A DNA stretch of 64,000 bases from CAYNRG01 sp047973125. GTDB lineage: Bacteria; Bacillota_I; Bacilli_A; Erysipelotrichales; Erysipelotrichaceae. Below the pieces are notes generated by a model. That model searched no databases. It worked only from the letters and a program-made list of their open reading frames with translations, and was not told the DNA's origin. The stretch is taken from contig JBKEBK010000023.1 in assembly GCA_047973125.1 (NCBI GenBank), positions 1 through 64,000 on the forward strand, in the 5' to 3' direction. Of this stretch, positions 8,204 to 17,168 are shown piece by piece. The number at the start of each line of letters is the position of its first letter. Within the stretch, counting starts at the first letter, position 1. The translations under genes were made by a program, and so were the position numbers.

Positions 8204-8979
8204 GTTGGATTGATACTCACACTCATTTATGTGATCAAGCTTTTGATAATGATTTAGAAAATGTGATGTTGAATTTAAAAAATAAAAATGTTAGTAGAGT
8301 ATTAGTTGTATGTCTATCTTTTGAAGAGCTTGAAAAAGGTTACCTTTTAAAAGAAAAATATCCCAATGTAGATTTAGCTTTTGGGATATTTCCTACAGAG
8401 TATGCTTTATTTACAACTGAGAATAAAATTAGAATTGAAGAAATAATAAAGGATGATCGTATTGTAGCACTAGGAGAAATAGGTCTTGATTATTATTGGG
8501 AAAAAGATGAAGAGAAGATATTACTACAAAAGGAAATATTTAATTTTCAAATTGATCTTGCTAAAAAATATCATAAACCAATTATAATTCATTCAAGAGA
8601 TGCTTGTGCTGATACCTTAAAAATTTTAAAAGAGAAAAATCACTATGGGATAATGCATTGCTTCTCGTATAGTTTAGAGGTAGCTAAAGAATTTGTTGAT
8701 ATTGGATATTATATATCTCTTGCTGGTCCTGTAACTTTTAAAAATGCCAAAGAGCCTAAAAGAGTTGCTAAAGAAATTGATCTTAACTACTTATTAATTG
8801 AGACAGATTCACCCTATCTTACGCCAGAGCCAAATCGTGGTAAAAGAAATGAAAGTAGTAATGTAAGCTATATTGGAGAATATATTGCCAAACTTAAAAA
8901 TATGGAAAATGAAGAGCTTATGATTCAATTAAATAATAATTATAATCGCTTATTTAAAAGGGGGAAGATAAATGAATGA
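8188..8979 (+). CDS. tatD: TatD-family metal-dependent DNase/hydrolase
   Basis: TatD proteins are TIM-barrel metal hydrolases with 3'-5' exonuclease activity on DNA/RNA. The 263-residue product shows the metal ligands in order: DTHTHLCD at the N-terminus, GEIGLDYYW (glutamate), PIIIHSRDA (histidine), IMHCFSYS (histidine) and IETDSPYLTPEP (aspartate). It begins at the ATG inside the RDD gene end, with AAGGA upstream, and its end overlaps the next start by 8 nt, indicating a coupled operon. Confidence 0.92.
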   Translation: MSQELGWIDTHTHLCDQAFDNDLENVMLNLKNKNVSRVLVVCLSFEELEKGYLLKEKYPNVDLAFGIFPTEYALFTTENKIRIEEIIKDDRIVALGEIGLDYYWEKDEEKILLQKEIFNFQIDLAKKYHKPIIIHSRDACADTLKILKEKNHYGIMHCFSYSLEVAKEFVDIGYYISLAGPVTFKNAKEPKRVAKEIDLNYLLIETDSPYLTPEPNRGKRNESSNVSYIGEYIAKLKNMENEELMIQLNNNYNRLFKRGKINE

Positions 8980-10255
8980 AATAAAGTGTCCACATTGTTT
9001 AAAAGTGTTTAAAGTTGATGAATCTGGTTATGCAGATCTTTTAAAGCAGGTAAAAAACAAAGAATTTAATGATGAAGTTCATGAAAGGCTTGAAAGAGAA
9101 AAAATAAAATTTGATAGTGAGTTAAAATTATTAAATGCTAAGGCAGAAAGTGATCTTAAGGATATGCTTAATGAGAAAGAAAAAAGAATCAATGAATTAA
9201 ATAATACTATTAATAATTATCAAAGTGAGAAGTTATTGGAGTTAAATAATTTTGAGAATAAGATGAGAGAGAAAAGTAATCTTCAAGAAAGTAAAATAAA
9301 AGAGTTAGAGGCTAAGATTTCTGAGAATAATTTAAAGAAAGAATTAGAGATATCAACTATAAAATCTAAAATTGATATTGAAAAAAATGAATTAAAGGTT
9401 GAGCTTGAGCGAAAGTTAAAAGATGAAGAAATCAAAAGGTATTCTTTAGAAAATAAATATACAAATGATATCAAGCAAAAAGATGAAACTATTGCCTTTT
9501 ATAAAGATCTTAAAGCAAAACAATCTACAAAAATGGTAGGAGAAACCCTTGAGCAACACTGTGAAAATGAGTTTAATCGTATTAGGATGACAGCCTTTAA
9601 AAATGCAGAGTTTTCTAAGGATAATGATGCTAGAAGTGGTAGTAAGGGTGATTATATATACCGTGAGTTTAGTGATGATGGGATTGAAATTATCTCGATA
9701 ATGTTTGAGATGAAAAATGAGAATGAAGAGACTGCAACTAAAAAGAAAAACCAGCACTTCTTTAAAGAGTTAGATAAAGATCGAAATGAAAAGAAGTGTG
9801 AGTATGCAGTTTTAGTTTCTTTACTTGAGAGTGATAATGATTTATATAATGAGGGAATTGTTGATGTTTCATATGAATATCCAAAGATGTATGTAGTTAG
9901 ACCACAGTTTTTTCTAACAATTATATCTTTACTTAGAAATGCTGCTTTAAATTCATTAGAGTATAAAAAAGAGTCAGAATTAATGAAAAGACAGAATATT
10001 GATATTACAAATTTTGAGGAAAACCTAGATACTTTTAAAAATGCTTTTGCTAAAAATTATGATTTAGCTAGTAAAAAATTTAAGCTTGCTATTGATGAAA
10101 TTGATAAGACGATAACTCATTTACAAAAGACAAAGGATGCTCTTTTATCATCTGAAAATAACTTAAGATTAGCAAACAACAAAGCAGATGATATTACAAT
10201 AAAGAAACTAGTAAAGAATAATCCTACAGTTAAGGAAATGTTTGAAAAGTTATAA
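8972..10255 (+). CDS. DUF2130 coiled-coil protein
   Basis: The 427-residue protein begins with a CxxC pair (IKCPHCLKVF), then a long Lys/Glu-rich coiled coil (about residues 20-185). A conserved DUF2130 globular region follows, with KMVGETLEQHCENEFNRIR, SKGDYIYRE and IMFEMKNENEET, and a further coiled coil ends the chain. The central block has acidic and lysine residues reminiscent of restriction-endonuclease-like folds, which suggests but does not prove a nuclease. No function is established for the family. It is coupled to tatD by overlap. Confidence 0.85.
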   Translation: MNEIKCPHCLKVFKVDESGYADLLKQVKNKEFNDEVHERLEREKIKFDSELKLLNAKAESDLKDMLNEKEKRINELNNTINNYQSEKLLELNNFENKMREKSNLQESKIKELEAKISENNLKKELEISTIKSKIDIEKNELKVELERKLKDEEIKRYSLENKYTNDIKQKDETIAFYKDLKAKQSTKMVGETLEQHCENEFNRIRMTAFKNAEFSKDNDARSGSKGDYIYREFSDDGIEIISIMFEMKNENEETATKKKNQHFFKELDKDRNEKKCEYAVLVSLLESDNDLYNEGIVDVSYEYPKMYVVRPQFFLTIISLLRNAALNSLEYKKESELMKRQNIDITNFEENLDTFKNAFAKNYDLASKKFKLAIDEIDKTITHLQKTKDALLSSENNLRLANNKADDITIKKLVKNNPTVKEMFEKL

Positions 10256-10266
10256 GGAGAAAAATT

Positions 10267-10797
10267 ATGGTAAAAGTTAGGAAGATGTTGGGTAGTGCTG
10301 ATTCGGATTACATTAAATCACTGATGTCCTTAATTGAAACACAGAGTAAAGAAACAATTGCTGAGTGGTGTTTAAATTATAGTGAGAATGTAATACTGCC
10401 AATTTTTAATAAGTATTGTCCAAATGATGTAAGGGTTAAAAATGCACTTGATGCATCTAGAGATTGGTTTGATGGTAAAAAGAAGCTGGCTGAGGTTAAA
10501 GATATTATATTAAATCAATGTCATCAAGCGGCAAGAGAGCTAGATGATAATCCGGCAGCTCAAGCAGCAGCAAGATGTTGTGGACAGGCAGCAGCAGTAT
10601 TTCATACTCCTACCCATTCTTTAGGTTTAGCCTTTTATGGGTGTGCTGCTCTGGCATATGATGAATTAGGTATCGATAAGAGTAAAGAAGAATATGATAA
10701 GTATGCAGCACAGCAGTGTAAGAAAATGGAAGATGCTTTAGCTAAAATTGCTGTTAAAGATGAGAAGAATCCTGCAAAAATAAAATGGTATTGTTAA
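10267..10797 (+). CDS. Imm-5-like putative immunity protein
   Basis: A 176-residue, probably all-helical soluble protein. The segment VKNALDASRDWFDGKKKLAEVKD followed by the Ala-rich HQAARELDDNPAAQAAARCCGQAAAVFHTPTHSLGLAFYG region matches the Imm-5-like family often annotated as putative immunity protein. Members lie in bacterial toxin-immunity gene sets, but many are orphans. No toxin gene is seen next to it, and neighbours are housekeeping enzymes, so an immunity role is uncertain. AAGGAG precedes the ATG. The motif strings quoted are separated blocks of one continuous domain. Confidence 0.65.
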   Translation: MVKVRKMLGSADSDYIKSLMSLIETQSKETIAEWCLNYSENVILPIFNKYCPNDVRVKNALDASRDWFDGKKKLAEVKDIILNQCHQAARELDDNPAAQAAARCCGQAAAVFHTPTHSLGLAFYGCAALAYDELGIDKSKEEYDKYAAQQCKKMEDALAKIAVKDEKNPAKIKWYC

Positions 10798-10822
10798 TAC
10801 AAAGAAAGGTAAAATAATTAAA

Positions 10823-11365
10823 ATGAAAAAAATGTTTGAGAAAACTTTAAAGAAAACACTAAAGTATGTTGGTAATGTTTTACGTGTAAGAGAAGATGAG
10901 GTTGAGGTTGCTGGTGGTATAAGATCTAAGCGTGATGTAATTGAGCATTGTGGGGGAGTTTGTATTGCATTAAAGGATACTGATGGGAAATATTTTATGG
11001 TTGAACAATTTAGATATGCCCAGTCAAAGGTAATGCTTGAATTTCCTGCTGGAAAACTTGAAGAAAATGAGGATAAGTTAGAATGTGTTAAAAGAGAGAT
11101 AATTGAGGAAGTTGGTTATAGTGGAAAAAACTTTGACTATGTTGGAATGATTGTTCCTACTCCATCATATTGTCAGGAGATTATCTATTTATACAGTGCT
11201 GAAGTATCAGAATATTTAGGACAAAATTTAGATGAAGATGAAGTGCTAAATGTTAAGAAATACTCTCTTGATGAGATTTTAGAAATGATTATGAATAAAG
11301 AAATTGAGGATTCAAAGACCATTAACTTAGCTCTTATTTTAAATCACATGAAAAATAATGGCTAA
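10823..11365 (+). CDS. Nudix hydrolase, ADP-ribose pyrophosphatase type
   Basis: A 180-residue Nudix enzyme likely to cleave ADP-ribose or similar nucleoside diphosphate sugars. The Nudix box is complete: G, five residues, E, seven residues, then REIIEEVGY (about residues 78-100). The preceding VEQFRYAQSKVMLEFPAGK is typical of the NudF/YqkG ADP-ribose pyrophosphatase subfamily. It overlaps the next gene by 8 nt, so they are co-translated. Confidence 0.88.
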   Translation: MKKMFEKTLKKTLKYVGNVLRVREDEVEVAGGIRSKRDVIEHCGGVCIALKDTDGKYFMVEQFRYAQSKVMLEFPAGKLEENEDKLECVKREIIEEVGYSGKNFDYVGMIVPTPSYCQEIIYLYSAEVSEYLGQNLDEDEVLNVKKYSLDEILEMIMNKEIEDSKTINLALILNHMKNNG

Positions 11366-12446
11366 AATTATCGTTGTTGGAGGTGGGCCATCTGGAATGA
11401 TGGCTGCTTATCAGGCTAAGAAAAACAATGAAAATGATGAAGTAATCCTATTAGATTCAAATAATATTTTAGGGAAGAAACTACTATTAAGTGGTAATGG
11501 ACGTTGTAATGTAAGTGTCAATGTAGATGATACTGAATTTATAAAGGGCATTGTAAAAAATGGTAAATTCTTATATAGTGCAATGTCTCAGATTTCAATC
11601 TCTGATATCCATAACTTCTTTATAAAAAATGATGTCTTACTTAAAGAAGAAGATCATCTTCGTTTATTTCCTAAGAGTGAAAAAGCAAAAGATGTTGTGA
11701 ATATGTTTGAAAAGTTATTGCTTAAACAAAAAGTAATTATTAAACTAAATCATCAAGTCAGTGATTTAAATCTAGTAGAGTCATGGATTATTGTTAATGA
11801 TGAAAAGATTTATTATGATCATCTAGTACTGGCAACCGGTGGTATAAGTTATAAAGAGACAGGAAGCAGTGGTCTTATTCATAAATTATTAAAGAAAAAT
11901 GGTGTTGGTATTACAAAGCTGCTTCCTCAAGAAGTAAGTTTAATTTCAGAAGATGAAGCAATAACTTCAAAAGCTTTGCAAGGATTATCATTTAAAGATG
12001 TAAAATTAAGTATTATCGAGAAAAATAAGAAGAAAAAGACAATTACTCATGATCTTATAATTACTCATTTTGGTCTTTCTGGTCCTTGTGCACTTAGATC
12101 AAGCTATGAGATTGTCAAAAAACTTCAAGATAGTGATGAGGTAATTGTCAGCATAGATTTTATTGAAGAATCTAATCTTCCTAAAAGATTACTAAAGTAT
12201 TTAAGTGAGCATGAATTAGATCTTCATGATTTTAGATTAAAAATAATCGCAACTAAATCAATTGATGTTGCCTTTGTTACAAATGGTGGCATAGAAATAA
12301 AAGAGATTGATCCAAAGGATATGAAGCTAAAAAAATATCCAAATGTATCAGTTTGTGGTGAGTTAATTGATATTTCAGGGTATACTGGTGGTTATAATAT
12401 TACTTCATCACTAATAAGTGGATATGTTGCAGGATCTACAATATAA
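11358..12446 (+). CDS. BaiN/HI0933-like NAD(P)/FAD-dependent oxidoreductase
   Basis: A flavoprotein of the HI0933/YhiN/BaiN family. It has the N-terminal Rossmann FAD motif VVGGGPSGMMAAYQA, the family block GKKLLLSGNGRCNVS, a middle HVLATGG-like strand (LVLATGGISY), the TxHGxSGP-type segment ITHFGLSGPCALR, and a C-terminal CGELIDISGYTGGYN closing the FAD site. At 362 residues it is somewhat shorter than the usual 390-420. Some members reduce bile-acid intermediates, but substrate cannot be inferred. It precedes moaC by 20 nt. Confidence 0.85.
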   Translation: MAKIIVVGGGPSGMMAAYQAKKNNENDEVILLDSNNILGKKLLLSGNGRCNVSVNVDDTEFIKGIVKNGKFLYSAMSQISISDIHNFFIKNDVLLKEEDHLRLFPKSEKAKDVVNMFEKLLLKQKVIIKLNHQVSDLNLVESWIIVNDEKIYYDHLVLATGGISYKETGSSGLIHKLLKKNGVGITKLLPQEVSLISEDEAITSKALQGLSFKDVKLSIIEKNKKKKTITHDLIITHFGLSGPCALRSSYEIVKKLQDSDEVIVSIDFIEESNLPKRLLKYLSEHELDLHDFRLKIIATKSIDVAFVTNGGIEIKEIDPKDMKLKKYPNVSVCGELIDISGYTGGYNITSSLISGYVAGSTI

Positions 12447-12466
12447 TAAAAAGAGAGGAGTATATT

Positions 12467-12949
12467 ATGGGACTTAGTCATTTTGATAAAAAGGGAAATG
12501 CGATAATGGTTGATGTAACAGATAAGAATATATCTAAAAGAGAGGCCATAGCTTGTGGGACTATCATTGTTAATGATGATATTTTAGATCATATAAAAAA
12601 TAAGTCTGTAAAAAAAGGCGATGTTTTAAACGTTGCAAGAATTGCCGGAATTATGGCAGTTAAAAAGACAAGTGATACTATTCCTATGTGTCATCCTTTA
12701 ATGATTACACATAGTAGTATTGAATTTGAAATATTAGAGGAAACATCTTCAATAAAGGCAGTTTGTACAGTTGCTACTGATGGTAAAACTGGGGTTGAAA
12801 TGGAGGCCTTAAATGGTACTTTAGCAGCACTTTTAACAATATTTGATATGTGTAAAGCCATAGATAAAAATATGTGCATTAGTGATTGTTATGTTTTAAA
12901 GAAAACAGGGGGAAAAAGTGGAGAATTTATTCACTCTAGAAAAACATGA
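12467..12949 (+). CDS. moaC: Cyclic pyranopterin monophosphate synthase MoaC
   Basis: MoaC converts the MoaA product (3',8-cyclo-GTP) into cyclic pyranopterin monophosphate, the first stable intermediate of molybdopterin synthesis. The 160-residue protein is full length and carries MVDVTDK near the start, the active-site PMCHPLMIT, and TGVEMEALNGTLAALLTIFDMCKAIDK. GAGGAG precedes the ATG. Its stop overlaps the moaA ATG, so moaC-moaA-moaB form one short operon reading toward the selenium accessory genes. Confidence 0.96.
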   Translation: MGLSHFDKKGNAIMVDVTDKNISKREAIACGTIIVNDDILDHIKNKSVKKGDVLNVARIAGIMAVKKTSDTIPMCHPLMITHSSIEFEILEETSSIKAVCTVATDGKTGVEMEALNGTLAALLTIFDMCKAIDKNMCISDCYVLKKTGGKSGEFIHSRKT

Positions 12950-13908
12950 GAGATAATATAAATAGAAATATCGACTATATTCGTATTTCAGTTACTGATC
13001 GTTGTGATTTTAGATGTACATACTGTATGCCAGAGGATGGCATTGAAACACTTAAAGAGGAAGAAATCTTAACATATGAAGAGATTCTTTTAGTGGCAGA
13101 AATACTAAGTGAAATAGGAATTGAGAAAGTAAAAATAACCGGTGGGGAACCCTTTGTAAGGTTGGGAATAATAAATTTAATAAAAGAGCTTAAAGCAATA
13201 AATGGTATTGAAGAGGTAACTATTACTAGTAATGGTAATTTGATTGGAAAATATGTTGATGAGCTTGTATCAATTGGAATTGATGGAATAAATATTTCTT
13301 TGGATACTAAAAACAAAGAAAGGTTTTATGAAATTACAAAACGCGATTGTTTAAATGAGGTCTTATCTTCAATTGAAGCAATTGCTAAAACAGATATACC
13401 ATTAAAGATTAATTGTGTTCCACTTAGAAGTACTCCAACTTCAGAATTAATAGAAATTGCAGAGTATGCAAAGGATAGAAATATTCATATTCGCTTTATT
13501 GAGATGATGCCAATAGGTTTGGGTATAAAACATGAATCATATCAACAAGAAGAACTATTAGAAATATTAAAAAAGAATTTTGGCAATTATTGTAATGTTA
13601 CAAATAAAGTTGGAAATGGACCAAGTACCTATGTGAAATTTGATAACTTTATAGGAAATGTTGGTTTTATCTCTGCAATGAGTCATAAATTTTGTGATCA
13701 ATGTAATCGTATAAGAATGACTAGTGATGGATCTATTAAACAATGTTTATTTCATAATGATGGAATATCGCTTAAAGATTTAATTAGGCAAAATAAAAAT
13801 AGAGAAGAAATTATTGAAGAGTTAAAGAAGACAATTAAAAGTAAAAAAAGTGAATATAACTTAGATGATAAAAGTGAGAGTAAAGTTATGGGGCAAATTG
13901 GAGGATAA
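12946..13908 (+). CDS. moaA: GTP 3',8-cyclase MoaA (radical SAM)
   Basis: MoaA is the radical SAM enzyme that rearranges GTP in the first step of molybdopterin synthesis. The N-terminal cluster motif is CDFRCTYCMP (CxxxCxxC), and the C-terminal second [4Fe-4S] cluster is built from CDQCNRIRMTSDGSIKQCLF. GGEPFVR (SAM-binding GGE) is present. At 320 residues it is complete; the usual C-terminal double-glycine tail is present as MGQIGG. It follows moaC with a 4-nt overlap. Confidence 0.96.
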   Translation: MRDNINRNIDYIRISVTDRCDFRCTYCMPEDGIETLKEEEILTYEEILLVAEILSEIGIEKVKITGGEPFVRLGIINLIKELKAINGIEEVTITSNGNLIGKYVDELVSIGIDGINISLDTKNKERFYEITKRDCLNEVLSSIEAIAKTDIPLKINCVPLRSTPTSELIEIAEYAKDRNIHIRFIEMMPIGLGIKHESYQQEELLEILKKNFGNYCNVTNKVGNGPSTYVKFDNFIGNVGFISAMSHKFCDQCNRIRMTSDGSIKQCLFHNDGISLKDLIRQNKNREEIIEELKKTIKSKKSEYNLDDKSESKVMGQIGG

Positions 13909-13909
13909 A

Positions 13910-14401
13910 ATGACATATAAAGTAGGAATTTTAGTAGCAAGTGACTCTAGCTATAATGGTTTAAGAGATGATTTATGTACTCCATTAATGAAGGAAATGA
14001 TCCTAAAACAAACAATGGATGTTATTTTTACAGAAGTGGTAAGTGATGATTTAGAAGTGATTAAAGAGGGCCTTATAAAAATGAGTAATATGGGTTGTGA
14101 TTTAATCTTTACAAGTGGAGGAACAGGATTTAGTCCTCGAGATAATACACCAGAGGCAACAAGGAGTATTATTCAAAAAGAAGCTAATGGGATAGCTTCA
14201 GCAATGATTTATAATTCATTGAAATATACTCCAAGAGCAATGTTATCAAGAGCAGTTGCTGGAATTTATAATTCAACACTGATTATTAACCTTCCAGGAT
14301 CTCCAAAAGCAGTTAAGGAAAACCTTGAATTTCTACTTCCTAATCTCAATCATGCATTAGATGTACTAGGTGGAAATGTAAAAGAGTGTGCTACAAAATA
14401 A
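13910..14401 (+). CDS. moaB: Molybdopterin adenylyltransferase, MogA/MoaB family
   Basis: This enzyme adenylylates molybdopterin before metal insertion by MoeA. The 163-residue protein has the MoCF-biosynthesis fold with LIFTSGGTGFSPRDNTPEAT (binding loop), the GIASAM segment and LIINLPGSPKAVKENL. The ATG at 13910 is chosen because TTGGAGGA lies just upstream, inside the end of moaA; the open frame extends further 5' in moaA without a site. MoaB and MogA cannot be told apart securely by eye. A terminator follows at once. Confidence 0.92.
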   Translation: MTYKVGILVASDSSYNGLRDDLCTPLMKEMILKQTMDVIFTEVVSDDLEVIKEGLIKMSNMGCDLIFTSGGTGFSPRDNTPEATRSIIQKEANGIASAMIYNSLKYTPRAMLSRAVAGIYNSTLIINLPGSPKAVKENLEFLLPNLNHALDVLGGNVKECATK

Positions 14402-14424
14402 AAAGCTGAAAATCAGCTTTTTTT
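14401..14424. terminator. Terminator between moaB and yqeB
   Basis: AAAAGCTGA (14401-14409) pairs with TCAGCTTTT (14413-14421), followed by T residues on the plus strand and preceded by A residues, so it can act in both directions for the convergent moaCAB and yqeB operons. Confidence 0.8.
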
Positions 14425-15252
14425 AATAGATTCTCTATAAGATAAAGTAGCAATAGCATCCATTACAGCGCCACCTAAGGCTTTGGCTTTATCAGATATA
14501 TTATATATATTATCTTTATCTAATTCTCTAGGATCAATATCACCAATTTTCATACCCTTAAATACTTTAAAGTTATCAGGAAGTAAACCTCTAATAATTC
14601 CAGTAAATGGTGCTAAGAGTTGTTCATTATCAACTTCAAGAATAGGCTCATTTTCTAAGATAGTATCGCCGATTTTACATAAGCTTCTCATATTACCATC
14701 TTTGGGTGCTCTTAGTACTCGCTCACTTGATTTACCAGCTATAACGCCAGGAATACCAGTATTAGCAGTGGCAGAACCAGAATAAATTAGGGTACCTAAT
14801 TTATGCCCACGCTTTGTCTCAATTACAACATGGCAATCTTCACCTGCTCTAAAGCCTGGGCCCATGCCTATAACAATTTTTGCCATATCTATGGTAGTTC
14901 CAAGATTTTTCTTTGCTAAGATGGCATCAATAACAATATCAGGCTTTATTGTCTTTATAATAGTAGCATTTGGATCTATAATTACTGGAACAAAACCCTC
15001 TTTCCAAAAGCTATTTATTTCCTCTATATTATTACTACAGTGCTTTGCGAAAACATCTTCAACTTGAAATTCACCTTTAAATATACAAGAAGACAGGGCT
15101 AGGGTAGTTCTAATTGCTGTTGGCTTTTCTATTTCACATATTAAAACTCGATAACCAGCATGATAAAGTTTAGCTATGACTCCGGTTGCCAAATCTCCGC
15201 CACCTCTAACACAAACGATATCTTTTGTCATGGGATATTTTATTAATGTCAT
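14413..15252 (-). CDS. yqeB: Selenium-dependent molybdenum hydroxylase maturation protein YqeB (EF2563 family)
   Basis: A 279-residue member of the EF2563/YqeB family, a marker of the selenium-dependent molybdenum hydroxylase trait. Visible features are the N-terminal Rossmann-like VRGGGDLATGVIAKLYHAGY, an internal IGMGPGFRAGEDCHVVIET block, and SGSATANTGIPGVIAGKSSERVLRAP split across the middle. Its biochemical reaction is not established. It overlaps yqeC by 4 nt and is the last gene of the leftward DUF1576-xdhC-selD-yqeC-yqeB run. AGGAGG lies 9 nt before the ATG. Confidence 0.88.
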   Translation of the reverse strand: MTLIKYPMTKDIVCVRGGGDLATGVIAKLYHAGYRVLICEIEKPTAIRTTLALSSCIFKGEFQVEDVFAKHCSNNIEEINSFWKEGFVPVIIDPNATIIKTIKPDIVIDAILAKKNLGTTIDMAKIVIGMGPGFRAGEDCHVVIETKRGHKLGTLIYSGSATANTGIPGVIAGKSSERVLRAPKDGNMRSLCKIGDTILENEPILEVDNEQLLAPFTGIIRGLLPDNFKVFKGMKIGDIDPRELDKDNIYNISDKAKALGGAVMDAIATLSYRESIKKS

Positions 15253-16136
15253 CTTTTAAGTCCTCCTAAATATTCATATGCACTTAAATGAGCTGATCCA
15301 AAGTAAATTTTTAATTTATTTTTTACTTGATCATCAATTTTTGATAAGACAGCTAACATCATTTGATATTGCCTATAAGATTCAATTTTATTAAAAAACA
15401 AATAAACAGGAAAATTAGTTTCTTTTAGTACTCCACTACTATCGCTGAGATACTTTGCGATTAGCTCTTCTGTAATTGGATCATTTATCTTTACATTATA
15501 ATGCTTACAAAATGAATCAAGTCGATGTATTGTATTCGCATTTATTTTATCATCAAGACAATCAATTGATAAGACAAGGATTCCTTTATTCATACATGGT
15601 ATATGAATAGGTTCATCTTGATTATAATACTTCATTGGTCTTCTTTTAGTGCCATCACTCTCAATAAAGGTAAAATCAAATTCTTTAATAGCTTTACTAA
15701 AACTAATTAAAGGAGGGCTTTGACATTTTACATCATCACATCGTGAAGCATAAAATGTAATACCTTGATCTGCTTGTGGTAATCCTGTGTAAACCTCTTT
15801 ATCAATTTGATCTTTCTTTGGATAAAACATCTTTGTTGTTGTTGATAATAGAACTTTATGATCTTTACAAAGTTTTGCTAAAGAATATAGCGTTGAAGTT
15901 TTACCACTTGCACCATAGATACTAATAACATCTTTTATTTTTAAATCAAATGGCAAAGAATTTTTAAATTCTTTTGTTATTGTACAATCATCATATGTTA
16001 ATATCTTTTCAATTTCATAAGAGATATGCATTTCATTTAAAAGTTTGATCATTGATCTAACTTCCCAAAATGGTAAAAGAACATTTTCTTTATTAAATTT
16101 AAATAAATATTCTATTTTATTTGGATATGACATCAT
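15249..16136 (-). CDS. yqeC: Putative selenium-dependent hydroxylase accessory protein YqeC
   Basis: YqeC proteins are P-loop proteins tied to maturation of selenium-dependent molybdenum hydroxylases. The P-loop here is YGASGKTSTLYSLA (about residues 74-87), followed by STTTKMF and a nucleotide-fold end VYLFFNKIES. The product has 295 residues. Its first 65-70 residues, rich in Lys, Glu and Leu, lie ahead of the P-loop and look like an extra N-terminal segment compared with the family. AGGAG sits 4-7 nt before two adjacent ATGs (16136, 16133). The gene starts 5 nt after selD ends. Confidence 0.82.
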   Translation of the reverse strand: MMSYPNKIEYLFKFNKENVLLPFWEVRSMIKLLNEMHISYEIEKILTYDDCTITKEFKNSLPFDLKIKDVISIYGASGKTSTLYSLAKLCKDHKVLLSTTTKMFYPKKDQIDKEVYTGLPQADQGITFYASRCDDVKCQSPPLISFSKAIKEFDFTFIESDGTKRRPMKYYNQDEPIHIPCMNKGILVLSIDCLDDKINANTIHRLDSFCKHYNVKINDPITEELIAKYLSDSSGVLKETNFPVYLFFNKIESYRQYQMMLAVLSKIDDQVKNKLKIYFGSAHLSAYEYLGGLKR

Positions 16137-16141
16137 TTCTC

Positions 16142-17167
16142 CTATCTAAAATTAATTATTTTATCTTCCTTCTTGGTAATTTCTGCAATGATCTTTGCAT
16201 GAGGATCATCCTTTAAAATATCTTTTAGTAACTCTTCAGCATAAGATTTATTAACTGCAATTAATAGACCACCAGAAGTTTGGGGATCTAATATTATTTC
16301 CTGACTTACTTCGTCAATAACACTAAGATCAATATATTGCTGGGCATTTAATCGATTACGCTTAGCACCACCTGTTATATGACCGGACTTAATTGCCAAT
16401 TCTACCTCATTAAATAGTGGTAATTTACTCATATATAAGTTTGCTGAAAAGTTATTGTTTAGCATTTCTAATAAATGATTTAATAGTCCAAAGCCAGTAA
16501 CATCAGTACAAGCAGAAATATTATAATTTCGACATTTTTCTGAGGCATACTTATTTAAATGAGTCATAGAGCTAACTACTTCAGTGTAGCTATCATCATT
16601 TACATCACCTTGGCGATGGGCTGCTAAAATTAGGCCAACACCAAGAGGTTTTGTAAGAATAAGAACATCATTTTCTTGGATGGTGTTATTTTTATAAAAC
16701 TTTTCTGGATTTACAATTCCTGTTACTGCAAGTCCATACTTTGTTTCATGATCATAAATTGAGTGTCCACCACTTAAAACAGCATTTGCTTCTTGTAAAA
16801 TACTAGCTCCGCCTTGCAATATTTTTTCTAAAATTTCTTTGTCTAAAGATTGAGGAAAGCAAACTAAGTTTAAGGCAAAAAGCACATCGGCACCCATGGC
16901 ATAAATATCACTTAGGGCATTGGCTGCTGCAATTTGTCCAAAGGTATACGGATCTTGAACCATTGGTGGGAAAAAATCAGTTGTGGATACAATTGCTTGT
17001 TGATCATTTATTTTATAAATTGCAGCATCATCACTACTATCAAAGCCTACCAACAAATCTTTACTATAGACCTTTGGAATCTTGCCTAGCATATCGTGTA
17101 AGTCATTTGATCCAATTTTTGCACCACAGCCACCATTTGTGCATTTTGGTAAGATATCTTTTTTCAT
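16142..17167 (-). CDS. selD: Selenophosphate synthetase SelD
   Basis: SelD makes selenophosphate from selenide and ATP, the selenium donor for selenocysteine, selenouridine and the selenium cofactor of molybdenum hydroxylases. In the N-terminal TNGGCGAKIG the catalytic residue is Cys14 (TGT) with Lys17 three residues on; the second cysteine of the usual GCGCK is alanine. DSSDDAAIY, STTDFFPP and the AAANALSDIYAMGA block fit the PurM-like core. At 341 residues it is full length. selA, selB and a tRNA-Sec are not in the window; embedded among yqeB, yqeC and xdhC, it most likely serves the cofactor route. Confidence 0.94.
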   Translation of the reverse strand: MKKDILPKCTNGGCGAKIGSNDLHDMLGKIPKVYSKDLLVGFDSSDDAAIYKINDQQAIVSTTDFFPPMVQDPYTFGQIAAANALSDIYAMGADVLFALNLVCFPQSLDKEILEKILQGGASILQEANAVLSGGHSIYDHETKYGLAVTGIVNPEKFYKNNTIQENDVLILTKPLGVGLILAAHRQGDVNDDSYTEVVSSMTHLNKYASEKCRNYNISACTDVTGFGLLNHLLEMLNNNFSANLYMSKLPLFNEVELAIKSGHITGGAKRNRLNAQQYIDLSVIDEVSQEIILDPQTSGGLLIAVNKSYAEELLKDILKDDPHAKIIAEITKKEDKIINFR

Positions 17168-17168
17168 A

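Noticed and set aside
16142..17167. Possible selenocysteine in SelD.
   Set aside because: The catalytic position is encoded by TGT and the gene has no internal TGA, so it is the cysteine form.
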